64,000 bases of DNA from assembly GCA_038503035.1 (NCBI GenBank), contig JAVSML010000049.1, positions 620,001 through 684,000 of the forward strand, given 5' to 3'. Positions 35,600 to 47,670 of the stretch are shown here, piece after piece. Each line of letters begins with the position of its first letter. The first letter of the stretch is position 1. The notes under the pieces were generated by a model that saw only the letters and a list, made by a program, of their open reading frames with translations, had not been told where the DNA came from and made no database searches. Origin of the DNA: Crocodylus rhombifer (lineage: Eukaryota > Chordata > Crocodylia > Crocodylidae). The position numbers were made by a program, and so were the translations under genes.

Positions 35600-36240
35600 T
35601 TTCAAGCACCGGATGTGAACAAAGCTGAATATACTTAAGACTTCTGAAAAGCAGACTTTAATAAACAAAGAAAACTAGTAGACAGGATTTCATGGGAAGC
35701 AAGTGTATGGGACAAGGGTGTCCAGAAGAGTTGGCTCTTCCTTAAAGAGAAAGTGTTAGTCACAAAAAAACTTTCTGCTGGTGAGGCCTCACCTGGAGGC
35801 TTGTGATCAGCTTTGAGCATTGCACTTCAGGAAAGACATGGACAAATTAATGAGAAAAGAGACCAAAATGATTAAAGGTGTCAAAAATGTGACATGCAAG
35901 CAAAGGTTGAAAGATGTTAGTTCAAAAAAGAGAAGACTGAGAGGGTATTTTGATAAAGTCTTCAAATACAAAAATAGTTGTTATACAAGAGGATAGTGAT
36001 CAATTGTTCTCTGTGCTCCCAGGGGCCAGGATGTGAAATAATGGGTTTAAATTGCAACAACAAAAACTTAGGTTGGATATTAGAACTTTTAAACTGTATG
36101 GTTGCTTAATCATTAGAACAGCCTATCAAGAGGCATTGTGGAATCTTCCTTTTAAAAAAAATTAAATGTGGATTTTATTCTAGGAGTGTTTAGACAGGGA
36201 TGATCCTGCCTTGAGCAGTGGGTTATATTAGGTAACTTTT
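35600..36240 (+). mobile_element. Old CR1-type LINE 3' end
   Basis: GAGGCCTCACCTGGAG..., CAAAAAAGAGAAGACTGAGAG, the TTAGGTTGGATATTAGAA block and the end GATGATCCTGCCTTGAGCAG are successive landmarks of CR1/L3 3' regions in + orientation. The text is highly diverged and the coding frame is lost. Confidence 0.7.
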
Positions 36241-38462
36241 GTTTTAATGTATTTTTTATATTTTTTTTCCTTCATTAATTAAAGCAGTATTAGTGCAAAG
36301 CCAGAAATCATGAACCGTTTGCATTCAACTTAATTGGTCTATTAATTAGCTTTCTGCTAATGCTACTTTAGTAATTAAAAAATACTCATTAAATGCAGAT
36401 GTTAGACATTTTTCTTTTAAAAGATTAAAAAATACAACTATTTACATCTTACAGTCAGTAAGAGCTTAACAGGGAATTCCAACCCTATTTCTCCCAAGGC
36501 AGTGGGAGCAGGAGAGTAAAGTGGGGTCCTTGTAGAAGGTGGACTTTTGGGGCTCATAGGAGCAAGGCTCTGGATCAGCCAGCAGCAAAGCCAAGCACAA
36601 AACCAGAAGCCTTAGGACCTCAGAGTATCTGGCCTGTCTGCAGCAGAAGGGGACAGTCTGATTAGTAAGTAAGAAGAAATTCCTGTGCCTGGTTTAGAGA
36701 ATTACGAGAGCAGGTGACCAGAAGAGGTGGGACTTAGCCCAGCTCCTGAGGTGGAGCAGGAGTCTGTTCCTGAAATCTTCATGGAGAGGAATTCCCTACG
36801 GTGGGGAAGGGTCAGGGAGAGGCTGTAGGAAACAGATCCACAGCCATCCAAGTTACCCTTGAGAGCTGGAAGGAGACATCTAAATGGGGAGTATGAATGG
36901 CTGTGGGATGGTAATGCAGCATGGGGTGTGGGGTTTTAATTTAAAGCAATGTTTCCTGTTTTTGCTCTAACCAGAGGTTTGGGTTGTGGCTGTAGGAGTG
37001 AATTAGAGGCCATAGCAGGTGCCTGGGAGCACGGCTGATGAGTAGGGGGTGCATGTGCACCCCCTGAGAGTGCCGGTGCATCCTCTGTCAGAGTGCACTC
37101 CTTGTTTAGCCAGGGGGCAGGCGGGAGCGCCAGTGCCACCCCACGAGCGCCGATTGGGGAACAGAGCCGCCAGCAAAAGCAACTATGCCACTTCCAGAAG
37201 TGGCCACGGGACTTCTGGAAATGACGTGGCTGCTTTTACAGTGAGTGAGATTGTCCGCAGTCCTCCCGCCCCCAGCTGCTAACTGGTGTCAGGAGGGGCA
37301 CATACTCCCCCCTGACTCAAGAGGCACATGCCTGGGTGACATTCACTGCAATTAACCCTGTGGGGTAAGGGACTCAGAGGGCCAAAACAGAAAAGTAGCT
37401 CTGTCAGGGTGAGAGACCCAGAGGGTTGGGGCACAGAAACAGGTAGCAACCAAGGGGTGGACTGGGTGTGATTGATATAATAGGGCCAGGGGACCCAGCA
37501 TATGAAATTAGAAGAATGTATGCAAGACATAGTCATGACTATGGGGGCAACTAGAGGCCATGATTAATGCTCCTGAAGTGATTTAGTGCCATAAGGTACA
37601 TTAGGGCCCCAAGTGATGCCTGTAAGATAGGGTAAGTTCCAGCAGGGCCTAGAACAGTTTGGTAGTGGACTAAGGTACAGAGAGAGATGAGTAGGACTGA
37701 ATCTGGCTATGCCAATTAGTTGAAACAAGGATCACTCCAAGGCAGCCTCCCAATTAATGTAATACATCAAGGAGTGGCAGGTGAAATAGCAAGGGAGTAC
37801 TCTTAAGATGGTGGTGTGAGACAGGTTTAACATTGCCTCAGGCGGTGTTAAGGCAACACTTAAGGGCTAGGCTTGCTACATTAATGTTAAATTAAATCAT
37901 TTGATCTAATTGAAAAGATACCTTTTCTAGTTTTTTCACAGGAATCACAATCAGATGAGAATTCAAAAGTGATCTGACTGCTAGAAAATGGACAGTACAT
38001 TTAAGTAAAAAGAGGACAAAGATATCTCTATGATTCCTATTGACCTGAAGTCATAAGGAAAGAGGAGAGACAATATTTTATTGTGTAGTCTTGCTTGGTT
38101 CATGAGGGAATGTGGAGTGTAGCTTAACTGTTCTTATCATGTAAGGAGAACTCTCCAGTCCTACAAACATTATGACTTCACAGAGGCTTTTATCAACAGC
38201 CAAAAAAACCTTTTAGGTGTATGGTCTTCCTTACGAAGTGGACTTTGGTAGATTCTCAAGCTAAACTTCTGAGTGAGAACACTGGGGAGTCACTCTTGGA
38301 ATTGCCATAGCACAGATGAGTAGCGAGCAGTATCCTGTTTCTGCATATGGTCATATGTCTTGTCTTTCAAAGGAAAATATGAGGAAAAGTGAAGGAGACT
38401 GGCTAGTTGAGGACACTTTTTTTAGGACCTACTTTAGGACTCTGTGTGGAGGGTAGGAGACT
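36241..38462. other. Stretch without genes; GC-rich insert near 37.05-37.30 kb
   Basis: 37045-37290 is GC-rich and starts with GGGGGTGCATGTGCACCCCC (a 9-bp stem around a TG centre), suggesting a small insertion with palindromic end. The flanking 36440-37020 and 37290-37560 are purine-rich, moderately GC-balanced sequence of unknown origin. No supported exon. Confidence 0.4.
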
Positions 38463-38619
38463 TCATAGATTTCATAGATGTTAGGGCTGGAAGATCATCA
38501 AGTCCAGCCCCCTGCTTCAGGGTAAGGAAGTCAGCTAGTATCAAAGGATCCCAGTAAGATAAGCATCCAAACATATCTTGAACGAGTATAGAGTAGGTGC
38601 CTGCACCACTTCTGGAGGG

Positions 38620-40145
38620 AGTCTATTCCAGGTCTTGGGGGCTCAGACAGTAAAGACATTTTTTCTTATGTCCAGCCTTCTGGAGGGAGTCTATACAGTC
38701 TTGGAGGAGTTTATGACCGTAGGTCCTTGTTTTCCCTTGGGACACTCTGGTGAACAGACATTCCCTCAGATCCTGATGCACACCCCTTATGTACTTATAA
38801 GCAGACACCAGGTCCCCCCTGAGCCTGTGCTTTTTCAAGCTGAAGAGTCCCATGGCTCTTCATAAGGCCTATTCTCTTGCCCTCTGATCATGTATGTGGC
38901 TTTCCTCTGGACTTTCTCAAGCTTCTCGACATCCTTCTTAAATTGTGGAGCCCAGAATTGGATGCAGTACTACAGCTACGGCCTCATCAAGGCCGAGTAC
39001 AGCTGGTGGATGACATCCTGAGATTTACTTGAGAAGAATCTGTGGATGCAAGCCAGAGTTTTGTTTGGTTTACCAGCTGCGACATCGCATTGCTGGCTCA
39101 TGTTCATCTTGTGGTCAATCATGACCCCCATGTCTGTTTCAGCTGTGGTGCTAGTGAGCATAGCACTGCCAAGCCTATAAGCATGCTGTGAATTTTTTTT
39201 CCCTGAGGTGGAGAACCTTGCATTTATCGGTATTGAACACCATCAGGTTTGTACCTGCCCACTTACTAAGTTTATCCAAGTCAGCCTGGATCACTAGCCT
39301 GTCCTCAGGTGTGAACACTGTGCCCCAAAGTTTAGTGTCATGAGCAAACTTGGCCAGTACGCTTCTTACACCAATGTCCACATTGTTGATAAAGATGTTA
39401 AAGAGAACCAGTCCAAGGACAGAGCTTTGGGGGACACCACTGGTCACAGAGTGCCATAATGATTCACTACCATCGACTACTACTCTCTGGGTCTAACCTC
39501 GAAGCCAATTTCCCAGCCATTGGACTGTGGTGTAGCCGAGGCCACAGTTGGCCAAATTTTCCATGAGACACCAGATCAAAGGCTTTTTTGAAGTCCAGAT
39601 ATATGATATCACTCTCTTCTCCCTTGTCCAGGTGATATGTCACCTGGTCATAGAAGGAGATGAGATTGGTCAGGCAAGACCTACCCATGACAAGCCCATG
39701 CTGGCTGTCCCTCAGGATGATGCCATCAGCCAGTTTATCAAGAAGGGTCTCTTTGATAATTGGCCTGTAATTCCCGGATCTACTTTCCACCCTTTCTTGA
39801 AGATGGGTACCACATTGGCCTTCTTCCAGTCTTCAGGTACTAGACCTGTGCACTAAGAGTTTTTGAATATTTTTGCCAATGGCTGGGCTATGACACCTGC
39901 CAGCTCCTTGAGTACTATAGGGTCTAATCTGTCAGGACCAGCTGACTTGAAGGTGTACAGCCTCTCAAGGTGTTCCTTTACTACATCTATACTGATGCCG
40001 GGTATAAATACGCCCTCACCCTGGCCATTCCGCATCATGGTATGCAGGGCTGTCCCTTTGGGCTGATGAAAGACCGATGTGAAGTACCCATTAAGCAGGT
40101 TAGCTTTTTCCTGAGTGTCAGTTATCAGTTATCCCATTTGGTTCA
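38620..40145 (-). pseudogene. CR1 ORF2 reverse transcriptase remnant
   Basis: Successive minus frames give FKSAGPDRLDPIVLKELAG (40038-39853), then RPIIKETLLDKLADGIIL, YLDFKKAFDLVSH (39790-39467), GVPQSSVLGLVLFNIFIN and FAHDTKLWG (39447-39175), and then the C-terminal tail. The catalytic box reads FAHD where an active enzyme has FADD, so one catalytic aspartate is lost in addition to the frameshifts. The upstream part of ORF2 is displaced by the nested CR1. Confidence 0.9.
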
Positions 40146-40149
40146 GCAG

Positions 40150-40625
40150 GGTTTCATAGTTTCATAGTAGCTAGGGTTAGGAGGGACCTGAACAGATGCC
40201 ATAGGCAGGAATAAATATTGGGTTAACAAGACCCCAGACAGCTGATCATTCAACTTCCTCTTGAATTTGCCCAAGGTAGGGGTGAGGACCACTTCCCTGG
40301 AAAGTTGGTTCTAGATATTGGCCACCTTAACTGTAAAATATTGCCTTCTGATCTGTAACCTAAACCTATTCTCCATCAGCTTATTACCATTGTTCCTCAT
40401 CACCCCAGGTGGCGCTGGGGAGAAAAGGGCTCTACCTATTTGCTGTTGATCTCCCCTGATGAGTTTGTAGGCAGCCACCAGGTCCCCCCTCAGCCTTCTC
40501 TTGCTGAAGCTGAACATGTTCAGGTCCCTCAGTCTCTCCTCATAGGGCCTGTCTTGCTGCCCTCTCACCAAGCAGATGTGCCTCCTCTGAACCCTCTCCA
40601 GATTGGCCACATCCTTTGTTCCAAT
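40150..40625 (-). mobile_element. Younger CR1 3' fragment nested in the older CR1
   Basis: It starts at the tail CATAGTTTCATAGTA (40153) and runs to the RVQRR motif at about 40600, in the same orientation as the host CR1. The host ORF2 linker resumes directly beyond it. The junction creates a continuous 209-aa minus frame (40940-40311) that fuses the older linker (PWLSRELEDLLHLKRETYKR) to the younger tail (NLERVQRRHICLVRGQQDR). This is a chimeric frame, not a gene. Confidence 0.85.
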
Positions 40626-41065
40626 GTTACCCTTGCTTTTTTCCTGACTCCCTACATATGTAAAAAAAGACGTTTTATTATCCTTGATATGTGAAGCCAG
40701 ATGGAACTTAGTTGCAGCCTCAGCTTTCCTGATCTGCTCCCTGTAGGTACAGACCAATGCTGAGTACTCCTCCTTGATGGTGATTCCAGCCTTCCATCTT
40801 TTATAAGTCTCTCTTTTTAGATGTAGGAGGTCCTCAAGTTCCCTGCTGAGCCAAGGGGTTTGCTGTGCCCTTTTGCTACCCTTCCTCCTAGATGAGATAG
40901 CCATTCCTTGTGCTGTCAGGATCACTCCCTTGAGGAGCAACCACTCCTCTTGGACTCCTCATCCTGTCAAGTCATGGTCCCTTACGGCCTCAGCAGCAAG
41001 CCTCCTGAGCTTGTCAGAGTCAGCTTTCCTAAAGTCGAGGACTTCTGCATTGCTGACTGACTAGC

Positions 41066-41640
41066 CTACTTTGGTATGGATAGTAAAGTGATCAGCTTGT
41101 GGGCACTATCACCCAGCTTTCCAGCAATTCTTAAGTCACTGAATAGATCATCCCTTTTGGCCAGTACCAGGTCCAGCAACGCTTTACCTCTTGTCAGTCC
41201 ATAGACTTCTTGAGTCAGGTAGAGCTCGTCCAGGCACGTGAGGAAACTTTGTGACCGATCAGATTTGGCCAAGTGTTCTTCCCATGAGAAGTTTGGGTAG
41301 TTGAAGTCTCCCATGACAACCATGCACTGAGAGCATGCAGCCAGTTCCCCAGTGAATTCCTGTTCTAGCTCTTGTTTTTGGTTAGAAGGTCTCTAGTAGA
41401 TTCCTACCATGATATTCCCTGTGCCACGTTCCTCACATATTTTAACCCAGAGGGACTCCAGTTGTCTTCCCTGGGTGCCAATGTCAATTTGCAGGGACAT
41501 GTAGTTGTCGTTGACATAGAGAGCTACAACCCTACCCATTTTATCTGCACGATCTCTCCTGAACAGGGTATAGCCATCTATACCTGTGGCCCAGTCATAG
41601 GTGGAGTCCCACCAGGTCTCCATTATCTTTATTATCCATA
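41066..41640 (-). pseudogene. CR1 ORF2 endonuclease remnant
   Basis: The frame at 41623-41393 carries WWDSTYDW, GYTLFRRDR and GRVVALYV (apurinic-type endonuclease). The frame at 41323-41066 carries VVMGDFNYP, the conserved GDFN metal/active-site block, then DLVLAKRDDL. Together they are the C-terminal two thirds of the AP-like endonuclease. The break between them, near 41390-41330, disables it. Confidence 0.88.
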
Positions 41641-41861
41641 GTCATTCTTGTTTAGCAGGAGAACCAGTTCCTCCTGTTTGTTCCCCAAGCTCCTGGCATT
41701 GGTGCACAATGTAAGTGTCCCATTGAGGGCCCTTGCCTTCGCTACAGATCATTCCAGGGCTAGAGTAGGGGTGGGTTCCCTTAAGTGCCTTAGCCTGCTG
41801 GATTTGCAAGGGTTGCTCAGTGGGCTTGCAGTGGCGATAATCCCCCCAACCCCTGGTGGGC

Positions 41862-43097
41862 TTAGTTTACAGCCCAGTCAAGTAGGTCAGCCAGTCTGGC
41901 TGAGAAGAGCCTCCTCCCCAGTGCAGTGAGGTGGAGGCTGTCTCTCCCCAGCAGACCACTGCTTCTGTCACCAAAGAGTGCACTGTGATTGTGGAAGCTG
42001 AAGTCTTCACAATGACACCAGCGCCACAGTCTTTGGTTGACTACCTGGATCCTCCTCTCCCTCCTCAACCCATAGCCCAAAACCAGGAGGATCGAGGAAA
42101 ATACCACCTGTGCCCCCAACCCCTTAAGCCCCACTCCCAAAGCCCTGTTGCACCTCATGACCTGGCTGGGATTGCTCTGAGCCATGTCATTCGTGCCCAC
42201 ATGGATAAGGAACATAGGGTAGTGGTCGGTAGGCCAGATAAGTTTAGGGATCCTCTTGGCCATGTCCCAGATATGGGCTCATGGGAAGCAGTAGACCTCC
42301 CGAGCTAAGGAGTCGGGGCAGCAGATTGCGCCCTCAATCCTCTCAGTCAGAAGGGAATCTCCCACAACAACCACACTACAAGTGGCCTTAGGGAGAGCAG
42401 GGACAGTAGCTGTAGGTGAACCTGCATTGCCAGCAGGAGGTGGCAGCTGTGCAGGCTCTACTGGGGCTGCAAGAGGTTCATATGTATTGCAAAACTCTAG
42501 AGGGGCAGGGACCTTGGTGCAGCGGGCCTTGAGGCTGTTCACCACCTTGGTCCAACCCCCTGGCTGGACAGTATGGGAGATTCCTGGAAGGTGACCTTGG
42601 TCTATCCTCCGCTTCCAGAGGGTGAAGGGCCTGGCAGCAGGAGTCTCACCATCCCTGATGGCACGCAGTCTCTGGACTGCAGCCTGTAGCTCCTCTGTCT
42701 GGCACCCCAGAGACTCCAGAGTGGAGCAAACCCCATAAGGGGAGGTGGCCATACTTCTGGTCCCATGTGCCTGGAAACGTGTCAGGCAGCCCTCACAGCC
42801 AAGAGCCAGGGGCTCCGTCTGCATAGAGCCCAGAACCATGGGTTCCATCTGGGTGGAGGCCTCTGAGTTGCCAGAGGGGGAGGCCTCAGACTCTAAGGGG
42901 ACCCTCAGAGTGCGGCATGTGCCCATCCACAGTGTGCCACTAGGAGTCTGGCTACTGGTGGGACTAGCTTCCCTAGGGCTCACTGGCAGGGCCTCAGGCC
43001 CTCCCACACTAACTCCCACGGCAGGCCCAGAAGCGCACCTTTTGCACGTCCTGTTTGTGAGGCTCCAGTCCCGTGGCTCCCTGGGGGGATGGGCCAA
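41862..43097 (-). pseudogene. CR1 ORF1 remnant with SGNH-esterase-like domain
   Basis: The N-terminal frame (43097-42279) has a cysteine pair near its start, a glutamine/leucine-rich segment (CQTEELQAAVQRLRAIRDGE, coiled-coil-like) and then VVVVGDSLL, the GDS block of SGNH hydrolases. After a break near 42279-42263 the next frame carries HVGTNDMAQ (the GTND block) and GRDSLHLTALGRRL (the catalytic D-x-x-H block). CR1 ORF1 is known to carry such an esterase. A stop or frameshift separates the GDS block from the rest, so it is non-functional. Confidence 0.88.
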
Positions 43098-43335
43098 GTA
43101 GGAGCCAGGGACTCATCAGCTCCTCTCAGCTGCCTCTCCACAGCTGAGCTACACTAGTCCCATCCCACCACAGGCCTCGCTTACCTCTGGCTGTGCTGGG
43201 GGTCGGCAGTGTGCTCCGCAGCTGCTGGGGGTCGTTGGGGGGCTTTAGGGTGTGGAGGTATGACAGGCTTGCACCTGTGTATCTCGCGCCACTCCAGGAG
43301 CCTAACTGGGCTGCTCCTGGAGCCTAACTGAGACA

Positions 43336-43616
43336 GGAGAGAACTATGACTAGTATGGGTCTGAATTCAAAAAAGGGATTTAGGCACAATGGTTGGTCCT
43401 TTGATCAGATTTTATAGGCCTGTTCTCTAGTGGATTTTTCAGCAAAGTGTCGTATATATGAGATTCTAGTACACAACTGTGTGAATATAATTAGTACATG
43501 TACTTGATACATCTGACATTTTGAATGAAATGTGCATGTTAGTATCTGGATCTCATTTAAGGGTGGAATTCACAAGCTAGTCATCTCTGCAGCTAAGTCT
43601 CCTGAAGGGCCTAGTC
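43336..43616. other. Unassigned AT-rich segment
   Basis: Unique sequence between the CR1 5' edge and the hAT element. Nothing recognised. Confidence 0.5.
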
Positions 43617-44376
43617 CAGTGTTTCTCAAATTTTTTATACTTAGGTCACACTTCGTTTTATGGATTCAAATTGGTGTCATGCCTCTCAAAAAGGTGTGCG
43701 TGCGTGTGTGTTCAGAAACATATAACCTATGCATTTCCCCTGCCAGAGGAAATTATAACAGTGCTGAGCTGTACTGCTGGCTACAGAGTAGGCTTTTTTT
43801 TTTTAACTTCTATGAATTTCAAGGCACCCCAGTTGAAAATCACTGAGATAATCTAAATTCAGAAAAGATTTGGAGGGGGCTGGAGGCTAAAAAAGTTGAG
43901 GATCACTGATTTAGCTGGTGTCATTTAAGGGGGGCAGCAAGGACCTCACCCAGCTGTACCCTGCTCTTTTCACTATCTGCACCCTGCTGACCCTTGGTCT
44001 GTACCTCAGGGAGAAAAGGCAGCCCCTGCTGCTGAGGCTACTTCTGCTCCTAGAGGGTCCCTTGCCAGCAACCACCCCTTCAGTCCCTCCTGCTGGCCCT
44101 GGGATCATGGCAGGAGTAGAGCAGATAAGCAGGTCTACAAAGCATGGCTCTGCCTGTGCATCTGTGGTCTCACAACAGAGTACATTACTGTGAGCATGGG
44201 GAGGAGAAAGCTAGGGAAGGCAGCAGTGGCAGCAGTCCCTAGAGGAGTAGCCACAGGCACTGCTGGAATAGCTGGGGCAGGCACAGGGTGCCAGCCGGGG
44301 AAAAAAACAATTACATCTTCACATGGGGTGGTACCTGAACACTAGTGTGCTGCAGTACACCCTTTGGGAATCACTG
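43617..44376. mobile_element. Large non-autonomous hAT element, copy A
   Basis: The left end CAGTGTTTCTCAAATTTTT and the right end TTTGGGAATCACTG form hAT inverted ends. The 8-bp flanks GCCTAGTC (43609-43616) and GCTTAGTC (44377-44384) match at 7 of 8. The interior shares GGACCTCACCCAGCTGT, GGAACAGCTGG-like and ACACTAGTGTG blocks with copy B. The internal sequence GAGGATCACTGATTTAGCTG near 43899 looks like another hAT end, so the family may itself be composite. Open frames through it are incidental. Confidence 0.88.
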
Positions 44377-44384
44377 GCTTAGTC

Positions 44385-45520
44385 TGTTAGGAATATTCTA
44401 AATATACCTAATGGCAAAGGTCCACCTCAGTGTTAGGCCCTTGGGATTGCTTATGCCTTAGTTATTAGATAAAATGCATAGTGTTGGCATTAGATGAGGA
44501 GCCAGAACCAAGGAGTCAAGACTAGATGCGCAAGTGGTTGGAGTGAGAGGAGGACAGTTTTTTGGTAAGGTGGAAAGACAGAGACAGTAAGAGATAGTGA
44601 GCATGGAAGCAAAACCTTGGACTGGTCAAAGGATCAAGGACTGGAAGGAGAAGCCTGAGGAGAAGAGGAAGTGGGATAATGTGATGGAGAATTATAGGGA
44701 GAAGTTGGAAGGAACACTAAAGCAGAGGTGCTGAGTACGTGGGGGCCTGAGGGCCCTGGCCGCCTTGGGAAGAGGGCTGTCACTTTAAATGCGTAAAATT
44801 TTCCACATCTCCATTATCTTACTGCCCCCTGGGAAAAATAAGTCGCCGCTTATGCACCATAGCATGGGTCAAGTTTGGGGAACTGTCCAAAAAGTGCGTG
44901 CCCATTACAGCATGGTCCCCTCCAGAGCCCAAAATAGAACTAAAGATTCCTGAGCACAGTCATTCCCCTGCAATCAGGAAATATCAGTGAAACCCAGTGA
45001 CAATGTACATATGTGTGTAATCTCTTTCTAGTGCTGGACCACATGAGAGGTTGACAGCTTACAATTGGTACCAACTATTTTCTGAGTTCAAATGGCAGAG
45101 GTGTATATTGTTTTAACTCTATCAGTTGTCAATGCCCCATGTGTGTTACATGATGGAACTGAATGTGTATTATGTGAGAGAATTACAAATTGCATTTAAA
45201 GATTGTTTTTAAAGTCACAAAGTTAAGAAATATGAGAATTGTAGTTTGCAGCTGAACATTAATTCAACCCTCTTGTTTATCTACATTATGATAGAGACTT
45301 TAATTCCATAAGCTTGTTGTGTTTCTTCCATAAGATCCCAGCCTTATCCAATGAACAGAATGGGCAATATGCACTTAACAAGCAACAAAAGAATACTTTT
45401 TTCCTCTTTGTTTGATGTGTGGCTGTAAGCTTGATTTACTGCATAATAATCAAATTTATTCTTTGAATAAGAACTAGTGCTTTTCTAGTGCACTTCTTCC
45501 CAGTAGTATCTTAGTGTTCC
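44385..45520. other. Stretch without recognisable genes
   Basis: 44500-44720 is purine-rich; 44720-44960 is more GC-balanced. No supported exon or complete repeat. Confidence 0.5.
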
Positions 45521-45524
45521 ACAA

Positions 45525-45930
45525 ACATGTTAATTTAACTTCATAAATCCTCTGTGAGACGAGATAGCATTATTATCTCTCTTTTCCAAAGGGGGAACTG
45601 AAGGGCTGAGAAATTAAAGTTAAAATTGTTCACTTAATCGTAAGTACCTGGTTGAAGAATGCTACAGCCTGAACATTTGGCATTAGATATCATCTTATAC
45701 ATTCAAATGAAAGTTTTCATTGACCTGTAATGAAAGTGTGAATATCCACTATTTTTGCAAATCGGGTATCATTGTATCAAATTAGAAATGATGAACATGG
45801 AATAGTCAGCACCTGTAAAAAGCTTTGACTTACATGACTTATCCAAAGTCTTACAAACTCTTTGGTATGGGCTGAGGCAGAGATCAGCTGTCTTAACCAT
45901 GAGATGCTTCTCTTTCCTACAGCTATCTGC
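45525..45930 (-). repeat. MIR-like SINE remnants (one split or two adjacent)
   Basis: TTATTATCTCTCTTTTCCAA, then GGGGAACTGAAGGGCTGAGA and later TTATCCAAAGTCTTACAAAC with GGCAGAGATCAGCTGTCTTA follow the reverse MIR core (fraction line, then the CCCAAGGTCACA-like block). The two halves, about 45525-45700 and 45820-45930, may be one copy with an insertion or two copies. Confidence 0.5.
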
Positions 45931-46361
45931 CTTATTCACTACACACACCTTCAAAACATGTAACAGTCTCCTTTATTACACAACCATAATACATTGTCAT
46001 GGTATAGCCAGCTCATGATAGTATGTGATCATGTAATTAAAGTCTATAATAAGCATACAATGAGAATAAAATCTGATATTTCCTAACTCTTGCATTTTTT
46101 TATATTACTTATCTAAATGCCTTTCTGTCCTCTATAATGAAATTGTAAATGGCTTCACATAATCTCCACACCACTATTTCCCGGTGATACCAGGGACACG
46201 CATTTTTTCTGGAGTAAAATTGATAGCACACTTCACTCTTACACCCAAAAAGGGTGTAACATATTCCATTCCTGCCAGAGGAAACCATACAAGTGCTGAA
46301 ATATTCTGTTAAAAAAGATACCAAATATATCTTTCTTTAAGCAAAGGATTAGTTTCTGTAC

Positions 46362-47307
46362 CAGTGGTTCTCAGCCTCTTCAGCCTCAAGCCCCCTCCCC
46401 CATAACTTCAGAATTTCACAATACTTTCAGACATTTTAAATAAAAAATGCTTTACTTTAATCTCTGCGCACCCCTGTGCCAAGCCCAGCATAGGCCCAGA
46501 AGAAGCATTGTGCTAACTGAACCCAACTCTCCCAATGTCTGTATAGACCAGGTGCTTTAGTGAGGCTTTTTTGTGCATTTATCTAATAGTTGAGTGAATT
46601 GGCTTTAGATACAAATGCCAAAAAGCCCTGCTGAAGCACCCAATCTATGCAGACACTGCAGAACCAGGTTGAAAAAATATGCTGCTTCTTTTGGTAAAGC
46701 ACTGTTTGTTTGTTTGTTTGCTTGTTTGCTTGTTTGTTTGTACATCTACAAGCAGCCTGAGAGATGTAGAGTCAAAGAAGATATGGAAAGCAGGCTAGGG
46801 GCTAAAAAAATTGAGGATCACTGATCTAGCTGGTGCCACTTAAGGGTGGCAGGATCAGGACCTCACCCAGCTGTGCCCTGCTCTTTCCACTCTCTGCCCC
46901 CTCCCAATCCCTAGTGTGTACCCACTGCTGAGGCTGCTCTTGCAGGCCTTCTGTGATAAATACCATACATGGTGGAACATGAGTAGAGTAGAGGGGATGC
47001 GGCAGGCTGCAAATCACACCTTTGCCTATATGTCCTCCCACTTGCAACAGACCATGATGCTGTGAGCGTTGGGTGGAAGGTATCACCAGGGCTGCCTGAG
47101 GGCAGGGAAGGGTAGGGGAAAGCAGCAGCAACAGCAGCGGCAACAATTCCCAAAAGAGTAGCTGCAGGCAGTACTGGAACAGCTGGAGCAGGCACGGTAC
47201 TGGACAGGGGAGGAGAGCATTTACATCCTCACACAGGGGGATCTCGTGGCATAGTGTTGCTCTCACAACACACTAGTGTGTCCTAGCACACCCTTAGGGA
47301 ATCACTG
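46362..47307. mobile_element. Large non-autonomous hAT element, copy B
   Basis: The ends are CAGTGGTTCTCAGCCT and TTAGGGAATCACTG. The flanks TTCTGTAC (46354-46361) and CTCTACAC (47308-47315) match at 5 of 8, with only transitions between them. It shares its right-hand 490 bp with copy A. A TTTG/CTTG simple repeat at about 46706-46740 lies inside. The 146-aa and 94-aa minus frames (46826-47266) are incidental to GC-rich sequence. Confidence 0.8.
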
Positions 47308-47315
47308 CTCTACAC

Positions 47316-47668
47316 CCTTGTACATGTGCATTGTGATGTTGTTGTGAAAATATATTTTCCCAGCCTGTCTAGGATAGATGGTTTTCAGTAAATAAATTGG
47401 GACAGTTTAGTTAACAGGTCCTGCCTCAGTTGTCTCTTCCAGCTTTGCAGTTGCATAATGCAGATGGAAGGAACTACATGAAGAGTGAGGGTGATATTCC
47501 TATACAATTTTAGGAGAAAAAATGGAAGCCTTTTTCATATTATAATGTATATACCTGGGTAAGAATATGTACTGTAGATTGTATTTTGAAACTAGAATTT
47601 TAAACACAAATCAGTAATTGTATGGTAGTTTATTTATTTAAAGTTCCCTTTGACTTCGTTATCTAGGC
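47316..47668. other. Unassigned intron-like sequence
   Basis: AT-rich unique sequence; nothing recognised. Confidence 0.5.
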
Positions 47669-47670
47669 TA

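Larger units (their letters stand above)
38463..43335 (-). mobile_element. Near-full-length CR1 LINE with nested younger CR1
   Basis: On the minus strand the order is: 5' region (43.3-43.1 kb), ORF1 with an esterase-like domain (43097-41862), ORF2 endonuclease (41640-41066), linker and RT (40940-38980), and the 3' end with the CATAGATTTCATAGA tail at 38463. All parts carry stops or frameshifts. A younger CR1 3' end sits inside it at about 40150-40625. Full-length copies are a small minority of CR1 insertions, which makes this one useful for reconstructing subfamily history. Confidence 0.9.

Noticed and set aside
42279..43097. 272-aa minus frame as a possible host gene
   Set aside because: It is the N-terminal part of CR1 ORF1, recognised by the GDSLL block and its position upstream of CR1 endonuclease.
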